From: an uncultured Clostridium sp.
GTDB taxonomy: Bacteria; Bacillota; Clostridia; Lachnospirales; Lachnospiraceae
Reading direction: 5' to 3'
DNA: 35,054 bases
Assembly: GCA_900555045.1 (NCBI GenBank)
Contig: USJW01000044.1
Coordinates: 1 to 35,054 of the forward strand
Position 1 is the first letter of the stretch; each line of letters starts with the position of its first letter. The notes under the pieces were generated by a model. That model saw only the letters and a list, made by a program, of their open reading frames with translations. It ran no database searches and was not told the origin of the DNA. Positions 22,907 to 31,257 of the stretch are shown here, in pieces. Position numbers and translations under genes: made by a program.

Positions 22907-23389
22907 GTGGGCAAACGATATAAAGATGCCGTGATCGGCACGGTTTTGGCAGTGCTTTCCTGCATATACTTAGCCCTTTCATTCCAGATCAAGCGGAGCA
23001 ACATCGACCGCGTTGTGGGTTCACGGATGTTTCCGCAGATATGCGGGATTGTGATTCTGGGCCTCAGCATCTGGCTGATCGTGAGCGGAATTAAAAACGC
23101 CGCCAGGGCCGGGGTAGAGGAGGCGGAGCCGGTGCTAAAGAGCAGCTACACCCGGACGGTGATCGTTCTGGGGAGCTACGCGGCGTACATATTTTTGATG
23201 GACAAGCTGGGCTTCACCCTTTCCTCCGTCCTCTATCTGTTCAGTCAGATGCTGGTGATGGGAAAGTGGCCTGCGAGCCGCAAGTCGATCGCACTGTACC
23301 TGTTCATCTCGGTGACGGCATCCATCGCCATCTACATCCTGTTTAACAAGGTGTTCCTGCTGATGCTGCCGAAGGCCGGCTGGCTGTAG
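22907..23389 (+). CDS. tctB: Tripartite tricarboxylate transporter small membrane subunit
   Basis: A 160-aa TctB-family protein with four predicted helices: about 7-26, 44-62, 82-100 and 124-150. The N-terminal block after helix 1, VGSRMFPQICGIVILGLS, is typical of TctB. The start is GTG at 22907 with GAGGAGGG 7 nt upstream. The order C-B-A with short gaps (35 and 17 bp) is the normal one for this transporter. Its role is structural within the TctAB membrane complex. Confidence 0.9.
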   Translation: MGKRYKDAVIGTVLAVLSCIYLALSFQIKRSNIDRVVGSRMFPQICGIVILGLSIWLIVSGIKNAARAGVEEAEPVLKSSYTRTVIVLGSYAAYIFLMDKLGFTLSSVLYLFSQMLVMGKWPASRKSIALYLFISVTASIAIYILFNKVFLLMLPKAGWL

Positions 23390-23406
23390 AAAGGGGGAAT
23401 CCGGAT

Positions 23407-24906
23407 ATGGGAGGATTCGCAATGTTTGCGGACGGATTCAGCCAGATCATGGAGCCGCAGATTCTGCTACTCTGCCTGGCGGGCGTGATCCTGGGGATTT
23501 TCTTCGGGGCCAGCCCGGGCATGACCTCGTCCATGGGAATCGCGTTAATTTTGCCGGTGACCTACGGCATGGACATTGTCCATGGCATGTCGATTCTTTT
23601 GGGAATTTACATCGGAAGCATCTCCGGCGGCCTGATCACCGCGATTCTGATCAACATACCGGGCACGCCCGCGTCGGTGGCAACCACCTTCGACGGGCAC
23701 CCCGTGGCGGAGCGGGGGGAGGGCGGCCGCGCCATCCGAATCGGCACGCTGTACTCGCTGCTAGGCGGTCTGTTCAGCCTGATCATCCTCTTCGCCATCT
23801 CCCCGGTTTTGGCCAGGTGGGCGCTAAAATTCAGCTATGAGGAGTACTTCGCAATCGGCCTTCTGTCCCTGACGCTGATCGCCAGCCTGTCCGGCAAATC
23901 GCTGGTGAAGGGCATGCTGAGCGCGGTTATCGGGATCGTGTTCACCACCGTGGGCATGGCTCCGGTGGACACGGTGCGGCGCTTCACCTTCGGGATCCGG
24001 GACTTGGACGCGGGCTTTAAGCTCCTGCCGCTAATGATCGGCGTGTACGCGGTGATGGAGGTCATAAAAGCCGCGGGATCCGCAGAGCAGGGCGATATGA
24101 AAATTTTGAACTACAAGTCCAAGGGCATCGGGGTATCCTGGAAGGAATTCCGGGAGCAGTTTAAGAACTTTATCGTCTCCTCCGGGATCGGCACGGGCAT
24201 CGGAATCCTTCCGGGCCTGGGCGCCGCCATCTCGAACCTGATCTCATACTCGGTCTCCAAGAACATGTCCAAGCACCCGGAGAAGTACGGGACCGGCTGC
24301 ATCGACGGCCTGATCGCCTCCGAGACCGCCAACAACGCGGTGTCCGGCGGCGCCATGATCCCGCTTCTGACCATGGGAATCCCGGGGGACGCGGGGACGG
24401 CCATGCTTCTGGCCGCGTTCATGCTCCACGGCATCACGCCGGGGCCGTTACTGTTCCAGACTCACGGCAACGTGATCTACGCCATGTTCGCCATCCTGAT
24501 CGTCGCCAACATCATGATGTTTGTGGTGCAGCTCTACGGGCTTCCGGGCTTTTTAAAGCTCCTCATGATCCCGCGCAACATCCTGCTGCCGATCGTGATG
24601 GTTTTGGCCAGCGTGGGCGCCTTCGCCATGAACAACCGCGTGTTCGACATCTGGTCCATCTTCATGTTCGCACTGGTGGGCTACGGCCTCAGCCGCTTTG
24701 ACTTCCCGCCGGCCCCGGTGGTTCTGGGCTTCGTCTTGGGCCCGATCATCGAGTTAAACTTCCGGAGAGGAATGATGTCGTCCTACGGAAACTTCGCCGC
24801 ATTCTTCACGCGGCCCATCGCCGGGACAGTCCTGGTGCTGACCATCCTGATCCTCATATGGCAGGTGGTGAGCAATATCCGTAAAAGCAAAAAAGTCAGG
24901 TGTTAA
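23407..24906 (+). CDS. tctA: Tripartite tricarboxylate transporter large membrane subunit
   Basis: A 499-aa TctA-family permease with about ten to twelve hydrophobic segments. Family signatures: LGIFFGASPGMTSSMGIALI, YIGSISGGLITAILINIPGT (with GTPASVATTFDGHP next), and in the second half GILPGLGAAISNLISYSVS and ETANNAVSGGAMIPLLTMG. Two starts are possible: 23407 (AAAGGGGGA about 10 nt upstream) and 23422 (GGGAGG 7 nt upstream); they differ by 5 residues. Solute crosses by sodium or proton coupling. Length is normal. The sulfatase gene follows 15 bp downstream. Confidence 0.92.
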   Translation: MGGFAMFADGFSQIMEPQILLLCLAGVILGIFFGASPGMTSSMGIALILPVTYGMDIVHGMSILLGIYIGSISGGLITAILINIPGTPASVATTFDGHPVAERGEGGRAIRIGTLYSLLGGLFSLIILFAISPVLARWALKFSYEEYFAIGLLSLTLIASLSGKSLVKGMLSAVIGIVFTTVGMAPVDTVRRFTFGIRDLDAGFKLLPLMIGVYAVMEVIKAAGSAEQGDMKILNYKSKGIGVSWKEFREQFKNFIVSSGIGTGIGILPGLGAAISNLISYSVSKNMSKHPEKYGTGCIDGLIASETANNAVSGGAMIPLLTMGIPGDAGTAMLLAAFMLHGITPGPLLFQTHGNVIYAMFAILIVANIMMFVVQLYGLPGFLKLLMIPRNILLPIVMVLASVGAFAMNNRVFDIWSIFMFALVGYGLSRFDFPPAPVVLGFVLGPIIELNFRRGMMSSYGNFAAFFTRPIAGTVLVLTILILIWQVVSNIRKSKKVRC

Positions 24907-24921
24907 GGAGAACAAACAATT

Positions 24922-26373
24922 ATGTCAGATAAAAAGCCGATGAATCTGCTGATCATACTCAGCGACCAGCACAGCAAACGCATGCTGGGCTGTTACGGAA
25001 ACGACCGGGTGAAGACGCCCAACCTGGACCGTCTGGCCGCGGAGGGCGTGTGCTTTGACAATGCGTACTGCAACTCGCCCATCTGCGTGCCGTCCCGGGC
25101 GGCCTTCGCCACCGGGAACTACGCGTCCCGCAACCAGTACTGGGACAACGCCTGCGCCTACGGGGGCGAGGTGAGAAGCTGGGGGGGAAGACTGCACGGG
25201 GAGGGGTATCCGGTGACCACCATCGGAAAGCTTCACTACAAGAACGATTCCCCGAAGACGGGCTTTGTGGACCAGCGGATCCCGTTAAACATCAAAAACG
25301 GGGTGGGGGATGTCTACGGGGCGATCCGGGACAACAAGATCACCCGCTACCAGTTCCGGGACGCGCTTCTCACCGCGGGCCCCGGGCATTCCGATTACAT
25401 CACCTACGACCAGGAGGTGGCCCGCAGGGCGGCCGAATTCCTCCGCACCGAGGGGACAAAGAGCGAGAAGCCGTTCGTGCTCAATGTGGGCTTTGTGACG
25501 CCCCATTTCCCGCTCATCGCGCCCCAGGAGTTCCTGGATCTGTACCCGGATGAAGCCTCCGTCAGAAGGCCCATCCAGTTTGCGAGGGAGGAGTGGCCCC
25601 ACCACCCGCTGATCGACGACTACCGCCGCTACTGCGGCACGGACCAGGTGAGCGACGAGCAGGCCTTTAAGGCAATCCGGACCTACTACGCGCTCTGCTC
25701 CTTCATGGACGCCCAGGTGGGCGTGGTGCTGGACGCTCTAAGGGAGTCAGGCCTCTGGGATAACACCCGGGTGATCTACGGCGCGGACCACGGCGACACC
25801 ATGGGGGACCACGGCGTGTACTTTAAGTCCACCATGTACGAGGGCAGCGCGGGGATCCCCATGATCATGCGGGGGCCGGACATCCCGGCGGGGACCAGAA
25901 ACAAAACCATCGTGTCCCTGGTGGACGTCTATCCCACGGTGCTGGACTGCGTAGGAATTTGGCCGGACGCGGAGGATGAGAAGCTCCCGGGAAGCTCCCT
26001 CCTGAACTTTGCGCGGGGGAGAGAGGAGGAGCGGACCGCCTTCTCCGAGTACTACTCCCAGGGAATCTACACCGCCATGTTCATGCTGCGAAAGGGGGCC
26101 TATAAGTACGTTCACTATGTGAATGAGCGCCCGCAGCTGTTTAACCTGGAGCAGGACCCGGAGGAGCGGGAGGATCTGGCCGGACAGCCCGAGTACGCCC
26201 CGCTTCTGGAGGAGATGTACCGGGAGTTAAAGTCCATCGCGGACGTGGAACAGCTGGAGCATGACTCAAAGGAGGCCCAGCGGCAGCTGCTCGCCAAGCA
26301 CGGCGGGGAGGAAGAATTTTTAAAGAGCTTCAAACCGGCACTGTTCTCGCCGATCCCGGATCTCTCACGGTAA
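24922..26373 (+). CDS. Cytosolic cysteine-type sulfatase/phosphonate monoester hydrolase family
   Basis: A 483-aa alkaline-phosphatase-superfamily hydrolase. The type I sulfatase signature is intact: C55 in SPICVPSRAAFATG (C-x-P-x-R), which must be converted to formylglycine; anaerobes use a radical-SAM maturase, which is not encoded here. Metal ligands are visible in LIILSDQH and GADHGDTMGDHGVY. There is no signal peptide, so it acts inside the cell. AAGGAG lies 12 nt before the ATG. Linked to tctCBA and ROK with short gaps, it probably hydrolyses a sulfate or phosphonate ester brought in by the Tct transporter. Related enzymes include choline sulfatases and phosphonate monoester hydrolases; which one applies cannot be decided here. 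Confidence 0.88.
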   Translation: MSDKKPMNLLIILSDQHSKRMLGCYGNDRVKTPNLDRLAAEGVCFDNAYCNSPICVPSRAAFATGNYASRNQYWDNACAYGGEVRSWGGRLHGEGYPVTTIGKLHYKNDSPKTGFVDQRIPLNIKNGVGDVYGAIRDNKITRYQFRDALLTAGPGHSDYITYDQEVARRAAEFLRTEGTKSEKPFVLNVGFVTPHFPLIAPQEFLDLYPDEASVRRPIQFAREEWPHHPLIDDYRRYCGTDQVSDEQAFKAIRTYYALCSFMDAQVGVVLDALRESGLWDNTRVIYGADHGDTMGDHGVYFKSTMYEGSAGIPMIMRGPDIPAGTRNKTIVSLVDVYPTVLDCVGIWPDAEDEKLPGSSLLNFARGREEERTAFSEYYSQGIYTAMFMLRKGAYKYVHYVNERPQLFNLEQDPEEREDLAGQPEYAPLLEEMYRELKSIADVEQLEHDSKEAQRQLLAKHGGEEEFLKSFKPALFSPIPDLSR

Positions 26374-26448
26374 AGAAGCTCGTCAAAGAGAACGTCAACG
26401 GCCGACCGGGATTCCGGCTCGGCCTGCTGGCAAATAAGGAGGCGTGGG

Positions 26449-27672
26449 ATGCACGGAGATTCCATATTTAACCAGTTTTCGCCGCTGACCAGGCGTGTAT
26501 TCTCCTATATTTTAAAGCACCGCCCGGTGTCGCGGGCGGATATCAGCCATGCCCTGGAGAAGACCGCCATGTCCGTCAAGCGGGCCATCGAACCCCTGGA
26601 GGAGGCGGGGCTGATCGCCGAGTGCGGCATCGGCGCCTCCACCGGCGGCCGCAAGCCCATTCTCTACACGGTAAACTGTAACCGGTACTACATCGGGGCG
26701 GTGAACATCTCCACCACCTACTGCGAGGTGGCGCTCATGAACCTGTGCATGGAGATCCTGGACATCCAGGACTTCGCGCTAAATCCCCACAGCCAGCCGG
26801 ACTGGGCGATGGACCAGATCGCTGCGATCTTCTCCTCGCAGCTTTCGGCCTTTAAAATCGACCGTGAGCAGGTCCTGGGGGTGGGCGTCAGCGTGTTCAG
26901 CTCCCTAAACCGGGAATCCGGAAAGCTGATCCGGCCCATCATCCTGTATCTCAACGAGAGCTGGGTGGACTACCCCATCGTCAGCGAGCTTGAGCGCCGC
27001 CTGGCCCTCCCCATCGAGACGGAGAAGGGCACCAACGCGGCCGCCATGCTGGAGTACCACTACGGGAAGGGCAGGGACAGCGAGCGCATGCTCTACATTC
27101 TCTGTGCCATGAACATCCGGTCCGCGGTTGTGATGCGCGGGGAGCTTCAGAGCATCGCCCCCTACTACGAGGACGCCTTCGGCCACATGACCATCAACTA
27201 CGACGGGGTACCCTGCCAGTGCGGCCGGTATGGCTGCGTGGACTGCTACACCACGATCCCGGCCATTATGGAGCAGTTCCGGATGGGGATCAAGGGCGGC
27301 AGGCGCAGCATCTTAGAGTCCTACGTGGAGTCGGAGGCCTTCGACTTCCACGACATCTGCCGGGCCTCCGAGGAGGGGGACGCCCTGGCCTGCGAGGTGA
27401 TCACCTCCGCGGCCAGCATGCTGGGACTTGCCCTGGCCAACTACATCAACCTGTTCTGCCCGGATCTGGTGGTGCTCTCGGGGCTTTTGGTCAAGGAGTC
27501 GCCCCTCTACTTCAAGGTGGCGGTGGAGACCGCCAAGGAGAAGTCCAACTACGCCTGGTACCACAAGAGCGTAGTGTTCGAGAGAAAGGGCAGCTTCACC
27601 CACTCCATCGCCAGCGGCGCCGCGGCGATTCTTTTGGAGCGGCTGACCGGAGGCGAAAACTGGCCCCAGTGA
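26449..27672 (+). CDS. ROK-family transcriptional regulator
   Basis: A 407-aa ROK protein with an N-terminal MarR-like winged HTH (residues about 10-75; SRADISHALEKTAMSVKRAI) and a sugar-kinase-fold domain (about 80-400). The zinc motif is present as CQCGRYGC (C256, C258, C263) with H246. The position that carries the catalytic Asp in ROK kinases (E-N-D-x-N-A) reads EKGTNAAAM, so the Asp is Gly194: this is a sensor, not a kinase. AAGGAGG lies 7 nt before the ATG. As last gene of the tct-sulfatase operon it probably controls that operon, and its fold suggests a sugar or sugar-acid ligand. An intercistronic hairpin (GGCCGACCGG / CCGGCTCGGCC, about 26400-26425) precedes it. Confidence 0.9.
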   Translation: MHGDSIFNQFSPLTRRVFSYILKHRPVSRADISHALEKTAMSVKRAIEPLEEAGLIAECGIGASTGGRKPILYTVNCNRYYIGAVNISTTYCEVALMNLCMEILDIQDFALNPHSQPDWAMDQIAAIFSSQLSAFKIDREQVLGVGVSVFSSLNRESGKLIRPIILYLNESWVDYPIVSELERRLALPIETEKGTNAAAMLEYHYGKGRDSERMLYILCAMNIRSAVVMRGELQSIAPYYEDAFGHMTINYDGVPCQCGRYGCVDCYTTIPAIMEQFRMGIKGGRRSILESYVESEAFDFHDICRASEEGDALACEVITSAASMLGLALANYINLFCPDLVVLSGLLVKESPLYFKVAVETAKEKSNYAWYHKSVVFERKGSFTHSIASGAAAILLERLTGGENWPQ

Positions 27673-27706
27673 AAATGAATTTTTTGGAATTTTTTCAAAA
27701 AACTAC

Positions 27707-27734
27707 TTGACTATATTTTACAGTGTGGTATAAT
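27707..27734 (+). promoter_or_regulatory. Predicted promoter of tRNA-Gln
   Basis: TTGACT (27707-27712), 16 bp, TATAAT (27729-27734). The precursor leader forms a hairpin CTCCGCA (27738-27744) / TGCGGAG (27766-27772) just before the tRNA. Confidence 0.75.
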
Positions 27735-27785
27735 AAACTCCGCAGTCGCGAGTTAGCAAAGCGGTTGCGGAGAGAATTTCATTAA

Positions 27786-27857
27786 TGGGCTATCGCCAAA
27801 TGGTAAGGCAACGGACTCTGACTCCGTCATTTCCAGGTTCGAGCCCTGGTAGCCCAG
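27786..27857 (+). tRNA. tRNA-Gln (anticodon CTG)
   Basis: 72 nt. Acceptor stem TGGGCTA/TAGCCCA with discriminator G; D arm TCGCCAAATGGTAAGGCA; anticodon stem ACGGA/TCCGT with loop CTCTGAC, giving anticodon CTG (reads CAG); T arm CCAGG-TTCGAGC-CCTGG. CCA is not encoded. It has its own promoter and a strong terminator just after. Confidence 0.95.
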
Positions 27858-27863
27858 CTCAAG

Positions 27864-27900
27864 AAAAAGTCTCATGGATTTAATCCATGAGACTTTTTCT
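27864..27900. terminator. Bidirectional terminator
   Basis: AAAAAGTCTCATGGAT (27864-27879) and ATCCATGAGACTTTTT (27883-27898) form a perfect 16-bp stem with U-runs on both strands. It ends the tRNA transcript and the convergent gene on the minus strand. Confidence 0.92.
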
Positions 27901-27908
27901 CTGTGTTG

Positions 27909-28313
27909 TCATGATTCCACATATTTTTCGCAGTCAAACACCAGAGTCAGAACCACGGTGTCCGTTTCCGCGCTGATGCGGATATAGTCGGCCATATGGA
28001 AGGCCATCCGCATCATCCGGCAGCTCTCCGTGATGTCCCATCCGGTCCGGTTCTTGAGAACCGCGGTGAAAATCGGGGCGTCATCGCTGGAGATTTCCAG
28101 TACAGAGGCGGTCATCTCTGCAAAATCCCGCAGCACCGGCAGGAGAGCGGCATTGAACCATGACCTGCTTCGGTCGATTCGCACGGCGCAGCCGTTCTGG
28201 CGGATCCGCCGGATTGCCTGTGCGGCGGCTTTGCGCTCCTTCACGGTCATGATATCCAGCTCAGCGGTAATATCCAAGTCGTCTGCTTCTGTGGAGTAAT
28301 CATAGCGTTTCAT
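27909..28313 (-). CDS. Hypothetical protein, divergent from a small XRE regulator
   Basis: A 134-aa soluble protein I do not recognise. It begins MKRYDYSTEADDLDITAELD, has a basic central part (KERKAAAQAIRRIRQNG) and a mixed alpha/beta C-terminal half ending VVLTLVFDCEKYVES. The start at 28313 has AGGAGGT 10 nt upstream; an ATG three codons earlier is too close to that site. It ends at the bidirectional terminator shared with tRNA-Gln. It is divergent from a 71-aa XRE protein, a layout seen for small regulator/partner pairs; nothing shows a toxin. Confidence 0.7.
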   Translation of the reverse strand: MKRYDYSTEADDLDITAELDIMTVKERKAAAQAIRRIRQNGCAVRIDRSRSWFNAALLPVLRDFAEMTASVLEISSDDAPIFTAVLKNRTGWDITESCRMMRMAFHMADYIRISAETDTVVLTLVFDCEKYVES

Positions 28314-28415
28314 GTAAACCATACCTCCTGTATCTAAATACGACCTGTATTATAATACATCTTATTTGCGTACATGTCTACCCATATAATCTAATAAAAA
28401 AGAGGGGAGTGCGGC
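28314..28415. promoter_or_regulatory. Divergent promoter region with a TATAAT palindrome
   Basis: GTATTATAATAC (28347-28358) is a perfect palindrome that supplies a TATAAT -10 on both strands. A further TATAAT at 28385-28390 is placed for the rightward XRE gene. -35 boxes are weak on both sides, and TATTT-rich half repeats flank the dyad, so binding by the XRE protein is likely. Confidence 0.5.
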
Positions 28416-28631
28416 ATGGGATATGTGGAGATAAAGCTGGAATCGTTTTTGAAGGAAAGCGGGGTCAGCAAAAATAAGGTCTGCGCGGCCTGCGAACTGC
28501 AGCGGACGCAGCTCAACAACTACTGCAAGAACAAAGTGACCAGGGTGGATCTGGCGATCATGGCCAGGCTCTGTGAATATCTGGGGTGCGAGATCTCGGA
28601 CCTGCTGGAGTATCGAAAAGAATCGATGTAA
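28416..28631 (+). CDS. Small XRE-family (Cro/CI-type) DNA-binding protein
   Basis: A 71-aa protein that is essentially one HTH domain: helices in LESFLKESGVSKNKVCAACE, recognition part LQRTQLNNYCKNKVTRVDLA, then LAIMARLCEYLGCEISDLLE. This is the standard short Cro/CI layout. GAGGGGAG precedes the ATG. Alone on its strand, divergent from the hypothetical gene; probably represses the region between them. Confidence 0.85.
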   Translation: MGYVEIKLESFLKESGVSKNKVCAACELQRTQLNNYCKNKVTRVDLAIMARLCEYLGCEISDLLEYRKESM

Positions 28632-28700
28632 CGCTTCTGTTATGCTGTTGACGGCATTTCTTCCAACAAAATTCCCGGGCAGAATCATTTGGCAATGTGT

Positions 28701-28729
28701 TTGACGCGGCTGCGGCCGGATGCTACAAT
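28701..28729 (+). promoter_or_regulatory. Predicted promoter of the nitroreductase gene
   Basis: TTGACG (28701-28706), 17 bp, TACAAT (28724-28729). Confidence 0.75.
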
Positions 28730-28783
28730 TGAGTTATGTGAAACTAACAAGGGCAGCGCCCGGACATCAGGGAGGAGAGAAAA

Positions 28784-29374
28784 ATGATTTCTGCGATCGA
28801 GGAGAGGCGGAGTATCCGCAAATATACGGGAGAGCCGGTGCCCAGGGCGGCGGTGGAGGAGATCCTCCGGGCCGGGATGCTGGCCCCGTCGCCCAAGAAC
28901 CGTCAGCCCTGGAAATTCACGGTGGTCACCGGAAAATCCAAGGAGGACATGCTGGCGGCCATGGAGCGGGGGCTTGCGAGAGAGCGGGAGAAGCCGCTGC
29001 TCCCGGAGAGCGCGCCCCACATCGGCGGCGCCCAAAATACGCTTCAGATCATGCGCCAGGCACCGGTGATCATCCTGGTGGAGAACGTGCTGGGATGTGA
29101 CGTTAACGCAAGCCTTGAGACCGACGCCCTGGTGGCCGAGATCTGCAACGCCCAGTCGGTGGGCGCGGCTGTGGAGAACATGACACTGGCCGCCGCAGCC
29201 CTGGGCCTCGGCAGCCTATGGATCTGTGATACCTATTTCGCCTACCCGGAGCTGACGTCCTGGCTGGGCGCTGAGGGCGCGCTGTACGCGGCCCTGGCGG
29301 TGGGCTACAGCGATGAGAACCCGGCCCCAAGGCCGAGAAAGCGGCCAGAGGACACCGTCAGCTGGCGGGAGTGA
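28784..29374 (+). CDS. Nitroreductase-family FMN protein
   Basis: A 196-aa member of the nitroreductase superfamily (FMN-dependent NAD(P)H oxidoreductases, usually homodimers). The N-terminus MISAIEERRSIRKYTGEPVP carries the FMN-phosphate-binding RRSIRKY motif; APSPKNRQPWKFTVV and GAAVENMTLAAAALGLGSLW are the other family blocks. The length is normal. GGGAGGAGAG lies just before the ATG. Monocistronic. Substrate could be a nitro compound, a flavin or a quinone. A 39-bp tandem repeat starts 28 bp after the stop. Confidence 0.9.
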   Translation: MISAIEERRSIRKYTGEPVPRAAVEEILRAGMLAPSPKNRQPWKFTVVTGKSKEDMLAAMERGLAREREKPLLPESAPHIGGAQNTLQIMRQAPVIILVENVLGCDVNASLETDALVAEICNAQSVGAAVENMTLAAAALGLGSLWICDTYFAYPELTSWLGAEGALYAALAVGYSDENPAPRPRKRPEDTVSWRE

Positions 29375-29401
29375 GCAGAAGGGGGCAGAGGCCTGGAATT
29401 T

Positions 29402-29518
29402 CAGGTGATCGCCTGTAGGGTTTGCTAAAGGCCATTGCATCTGGCAATCACCCGTAGGCTTCGCCAGGGGCCATTGTATCTGGTAATCGCCCGTAGGCAT
29501 TGCCAGGGCCTATTGTAT
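29402..29518 (+). repeat. Three tandem 39-bp repeats
   Basis: Units at 29402-29440, 29441-29479 and 29480-29518, exactly 39 bp each. The second and third differ at only a few positions (shared parts such as CCCGTAGGC and CTGG-AATC). A weak match extends left toward the nitroreductase stop. The minus strand reads as a 13-residue repeat (PTGDYQIQWPLAK type) because 39 is divisible by 3. Confidence 0.9.
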
Positions 29519-29526
29519 TCAACAAC

Positions 29527-29565
29527 AAAAAAAGCTGTCCTGAGGACTCCTCAGAACAGCTTTTT
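29527..29565. terminator. Bidirectional terminator
   Basis: AAAAAGCTGTCCTGAGG pairs with CCTCAGAACAGCTTTTT (one mismatch) with A/T runs on both sides; serves the nitroreductase on the plus strand and the peptidase operon on the minus strand. Confidence 0.88.
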
Positions 29566-29625
29566 AACATTTACAGTATTTTCAGAGCTCCGCCCGGCGC
29601 GTGCAGCCCGGCACATATGGCCTCA

Positions 29626-29700
29626 GCCAACAATCCCCGGCGCATGCAGCCCCGGCCAACGATCCCCGGCGCCTGCGCCCCTGCCAACACGCCCTCAGCC
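29626..29700. repeat. Degenerate 28-29 bp repeats at the serine-hydrolase stop
   Basis: GCCAAC starts units at 29626, 29655 and 29683; the first two share AATCCCCGGCGC / GATCCCCGGCGC and GCAGCCCC / GCGCCCC. The array directly adjoins the stop codon of the minus-strand hydrolase at 29701. Confidence 0.6.
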
Positions 29701-31242
29701 TTATCCCTTCCTGCAAATCATATTCCTTGCCCGATACCCGTTCAGCACGATCCCCTCCTCGCAGGCGGTCACGTACATCACGAAGTCCGGTCCGAAGCCG
29801 AAGATTCCCTCCCGGTCGCCGGTGAAATATAACGGCGCGGTCCCGTAGCGGGGGTGGGAGATCCGGTAGCTTCCGTTCTCCTCTGTGATCACCAGGCGGC
29901 ACAGGGTCTCGTCCTGGAAGTAGCTTCCGGCCGACAGGCCGCAGTCCTTTCCGGGCGCCGTCTGGGCCTTCTTAAGCGACACAGAGCGGGCCGGCAGAAT
30001 GTGCGTGGGGCCGTCCTCGCCGAACACCAGGTACTCGTCCAGGGTACCGATCCGGTAGGCTTTATCCTCCTGCCGCACAAGCTCTGTGAGCCCGTACTCC
30101 CGCTTCATGAAGAACTTCCCATTCTCCCCGGTGATCTCCATCACAACCGGGTCGTCCGGCAGGGAGGTTACGTACACGCCCGCCTTCGGCTCACACGGGT
30201 TTTCCACCGCTCTGGGCTCGTCCTCAAAGGGGATTCCAAGGGTCAGCGCGGCCAGCTTCTTGGCGGCCCTGGAGGCCATGTATGTTGTCGTGTTGCTGAG
30301 CAGCACGATCTCCAGCTCCTTCTCCGGGATCCACAGCAGCTGCGCCCGGTAGGCCGCGTCCGCGCCGCCGTGCTCGTACACCCGCATCCCGTCAAAGATG
30401 TGAGTCATCATGCCGCCGCAGTACTCGATCTCCGTCCCGTCCTTCAACACCGCCGCTTTTAACACCGTGTCCACGGTCTCGCGGCTGAACAGCTTCGGGT
30501 TCTCGTACTCGGACAGAATCCGGACTAAATCCCTGGCGCAGGTGTTGACGCTGGTGGGGCCGTAGAGGGAGTAATTGAGCGGGTTGTAGTAGTAGGTCCC
30601 GTTGCCCTCGTCCTGGTAGGAGTAGGCCAGATTCGGGATCACCTGGCTGTAGCTTGAGCGGACCATGGTGTGCTCCATGCCCAGGGGCTTAAAGATGCGC
30701 TCCCGCACGAAATCCGGGAACGTCATCCCGCTTAAGCGCTCCACAATCACGGACAGCAGGTGGAAGCCGGTGTTGCTGTAGAGATAGCCCTCCTGGGGCT
30801 GGAAATTTAAGCTCTTCTGCAGCCGGATGGTCTCGTTTACGTCCTCCATATCGATGGAGTCGTTGATCTTGATCCCGCGCATGAACAGAAGCTCCCACTG
30901 GTCGCGGATGCCGCTGACGTTGTTCATCATCTGGCGGATGCTCACCGGCTCCTCAAAGTGGATCAGATCGCCCACATAGCCGCGGATGTCGTCGTCCACG
31001 CACAGCTTCCCGTCCTCCTGCAACAGCAGGACGGCCAACACCGTAAACTGCTTGGAGATGGACGCGATGTGGAAGATGCTGTTTTCGGTGATGGGGAGGC
31101 GGTTCTCAAGGTTCGCGTAGCCGAACGCGCCCTCGTAGACCGTCTCATGGTTTTTGCGGATCAGTACCTGGCCGCCCGGGCAGAGCCCGTCGGTCCACCG
31201 CGACAATATGGTTTTCACCTGTTCTTCAAAATCCCTGTTCAT
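29701..31242 (-). CDS. Class C beta-lactamase-type serine hydrolase
   Basis: A 513-aa protein. The N-terminal 340 residues are a beta-lactamase/DD-peptidase-fold domain: S61-x-x-K64 in IASISKQFTVL, Y155-S-N157 in GYLYSNTGFH, and H291-G-G in YEHGGADAAY. About 170 more residues form a C-terminal beta-rich part, as in D-aminopeptidase (DAP)-like members. No signal peptide, so it is cytosolic; this argues for an esterase or D-aminopeptidase rather than antibiotic resistance. CAGGAGG precedes the ATG. Last gene of a five-gene operon with dppA, a PatB-type lyase and a dipeptidase. Confidence 0.87.
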   Translation of the reverse strand: MNRDFEEQVKTILSRWTDGLCPGGQVLIRKNHETVYEGAFGYANLENRLPITENSIFHIASISKQFTVLAVLLLQEDGKLCVDDDIRGYVGDLIHFEEPVSIRQMMNNVSGIRDQWELLFMRGIKINDSIDMEDVNETIRLQKSLNFQPQEGYLYSNTGFHLLSVIVERLSGMTFPDFVRERIFKPLGMEHTMVRSSYSQVIPNLAYSYQDEGNGTYYYNPLNYSLYGPTSVNTCARDLVRILSEYENPKLFSRETVDTVLKAAVLKDGTEIEYCGGMMTHIFDGMRVYEHGGADAAYRAQLLWIPEKELEIVLLSNTTTYMASRAAKKLAALTLGIPFEDEPRAVENPCEPKAGVYVTSLPDDPVVMEITGENGKFFMKREYGLTELVRQEDKAYRIGTLDEYLVFGEDGPTHILPARSVSLKKAQTAPGKDCGLSAGSYFQDETLCRLVITEENGSYRISHPRYGTAPLYFTGDREGIFGFGPDFVMYVTACEEGIVLNGYRARNMICRKG

Positions 31243-31257
31243 CGGTTTGCCTCCTGA

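Noticed and set aside
29216..29500. Minus-strand frame with 13-residue repeats
   Set aside because: It overlaps the nitroreductase gene and is created by the 39-bp repeats.
29701..31242. Antibiotic-resistance beta-lactamase
   Set aside because: No signal peptide, extra C-terminal domain, and placement in a peptidase operon fit a D-aminopeptidase or esterase better.
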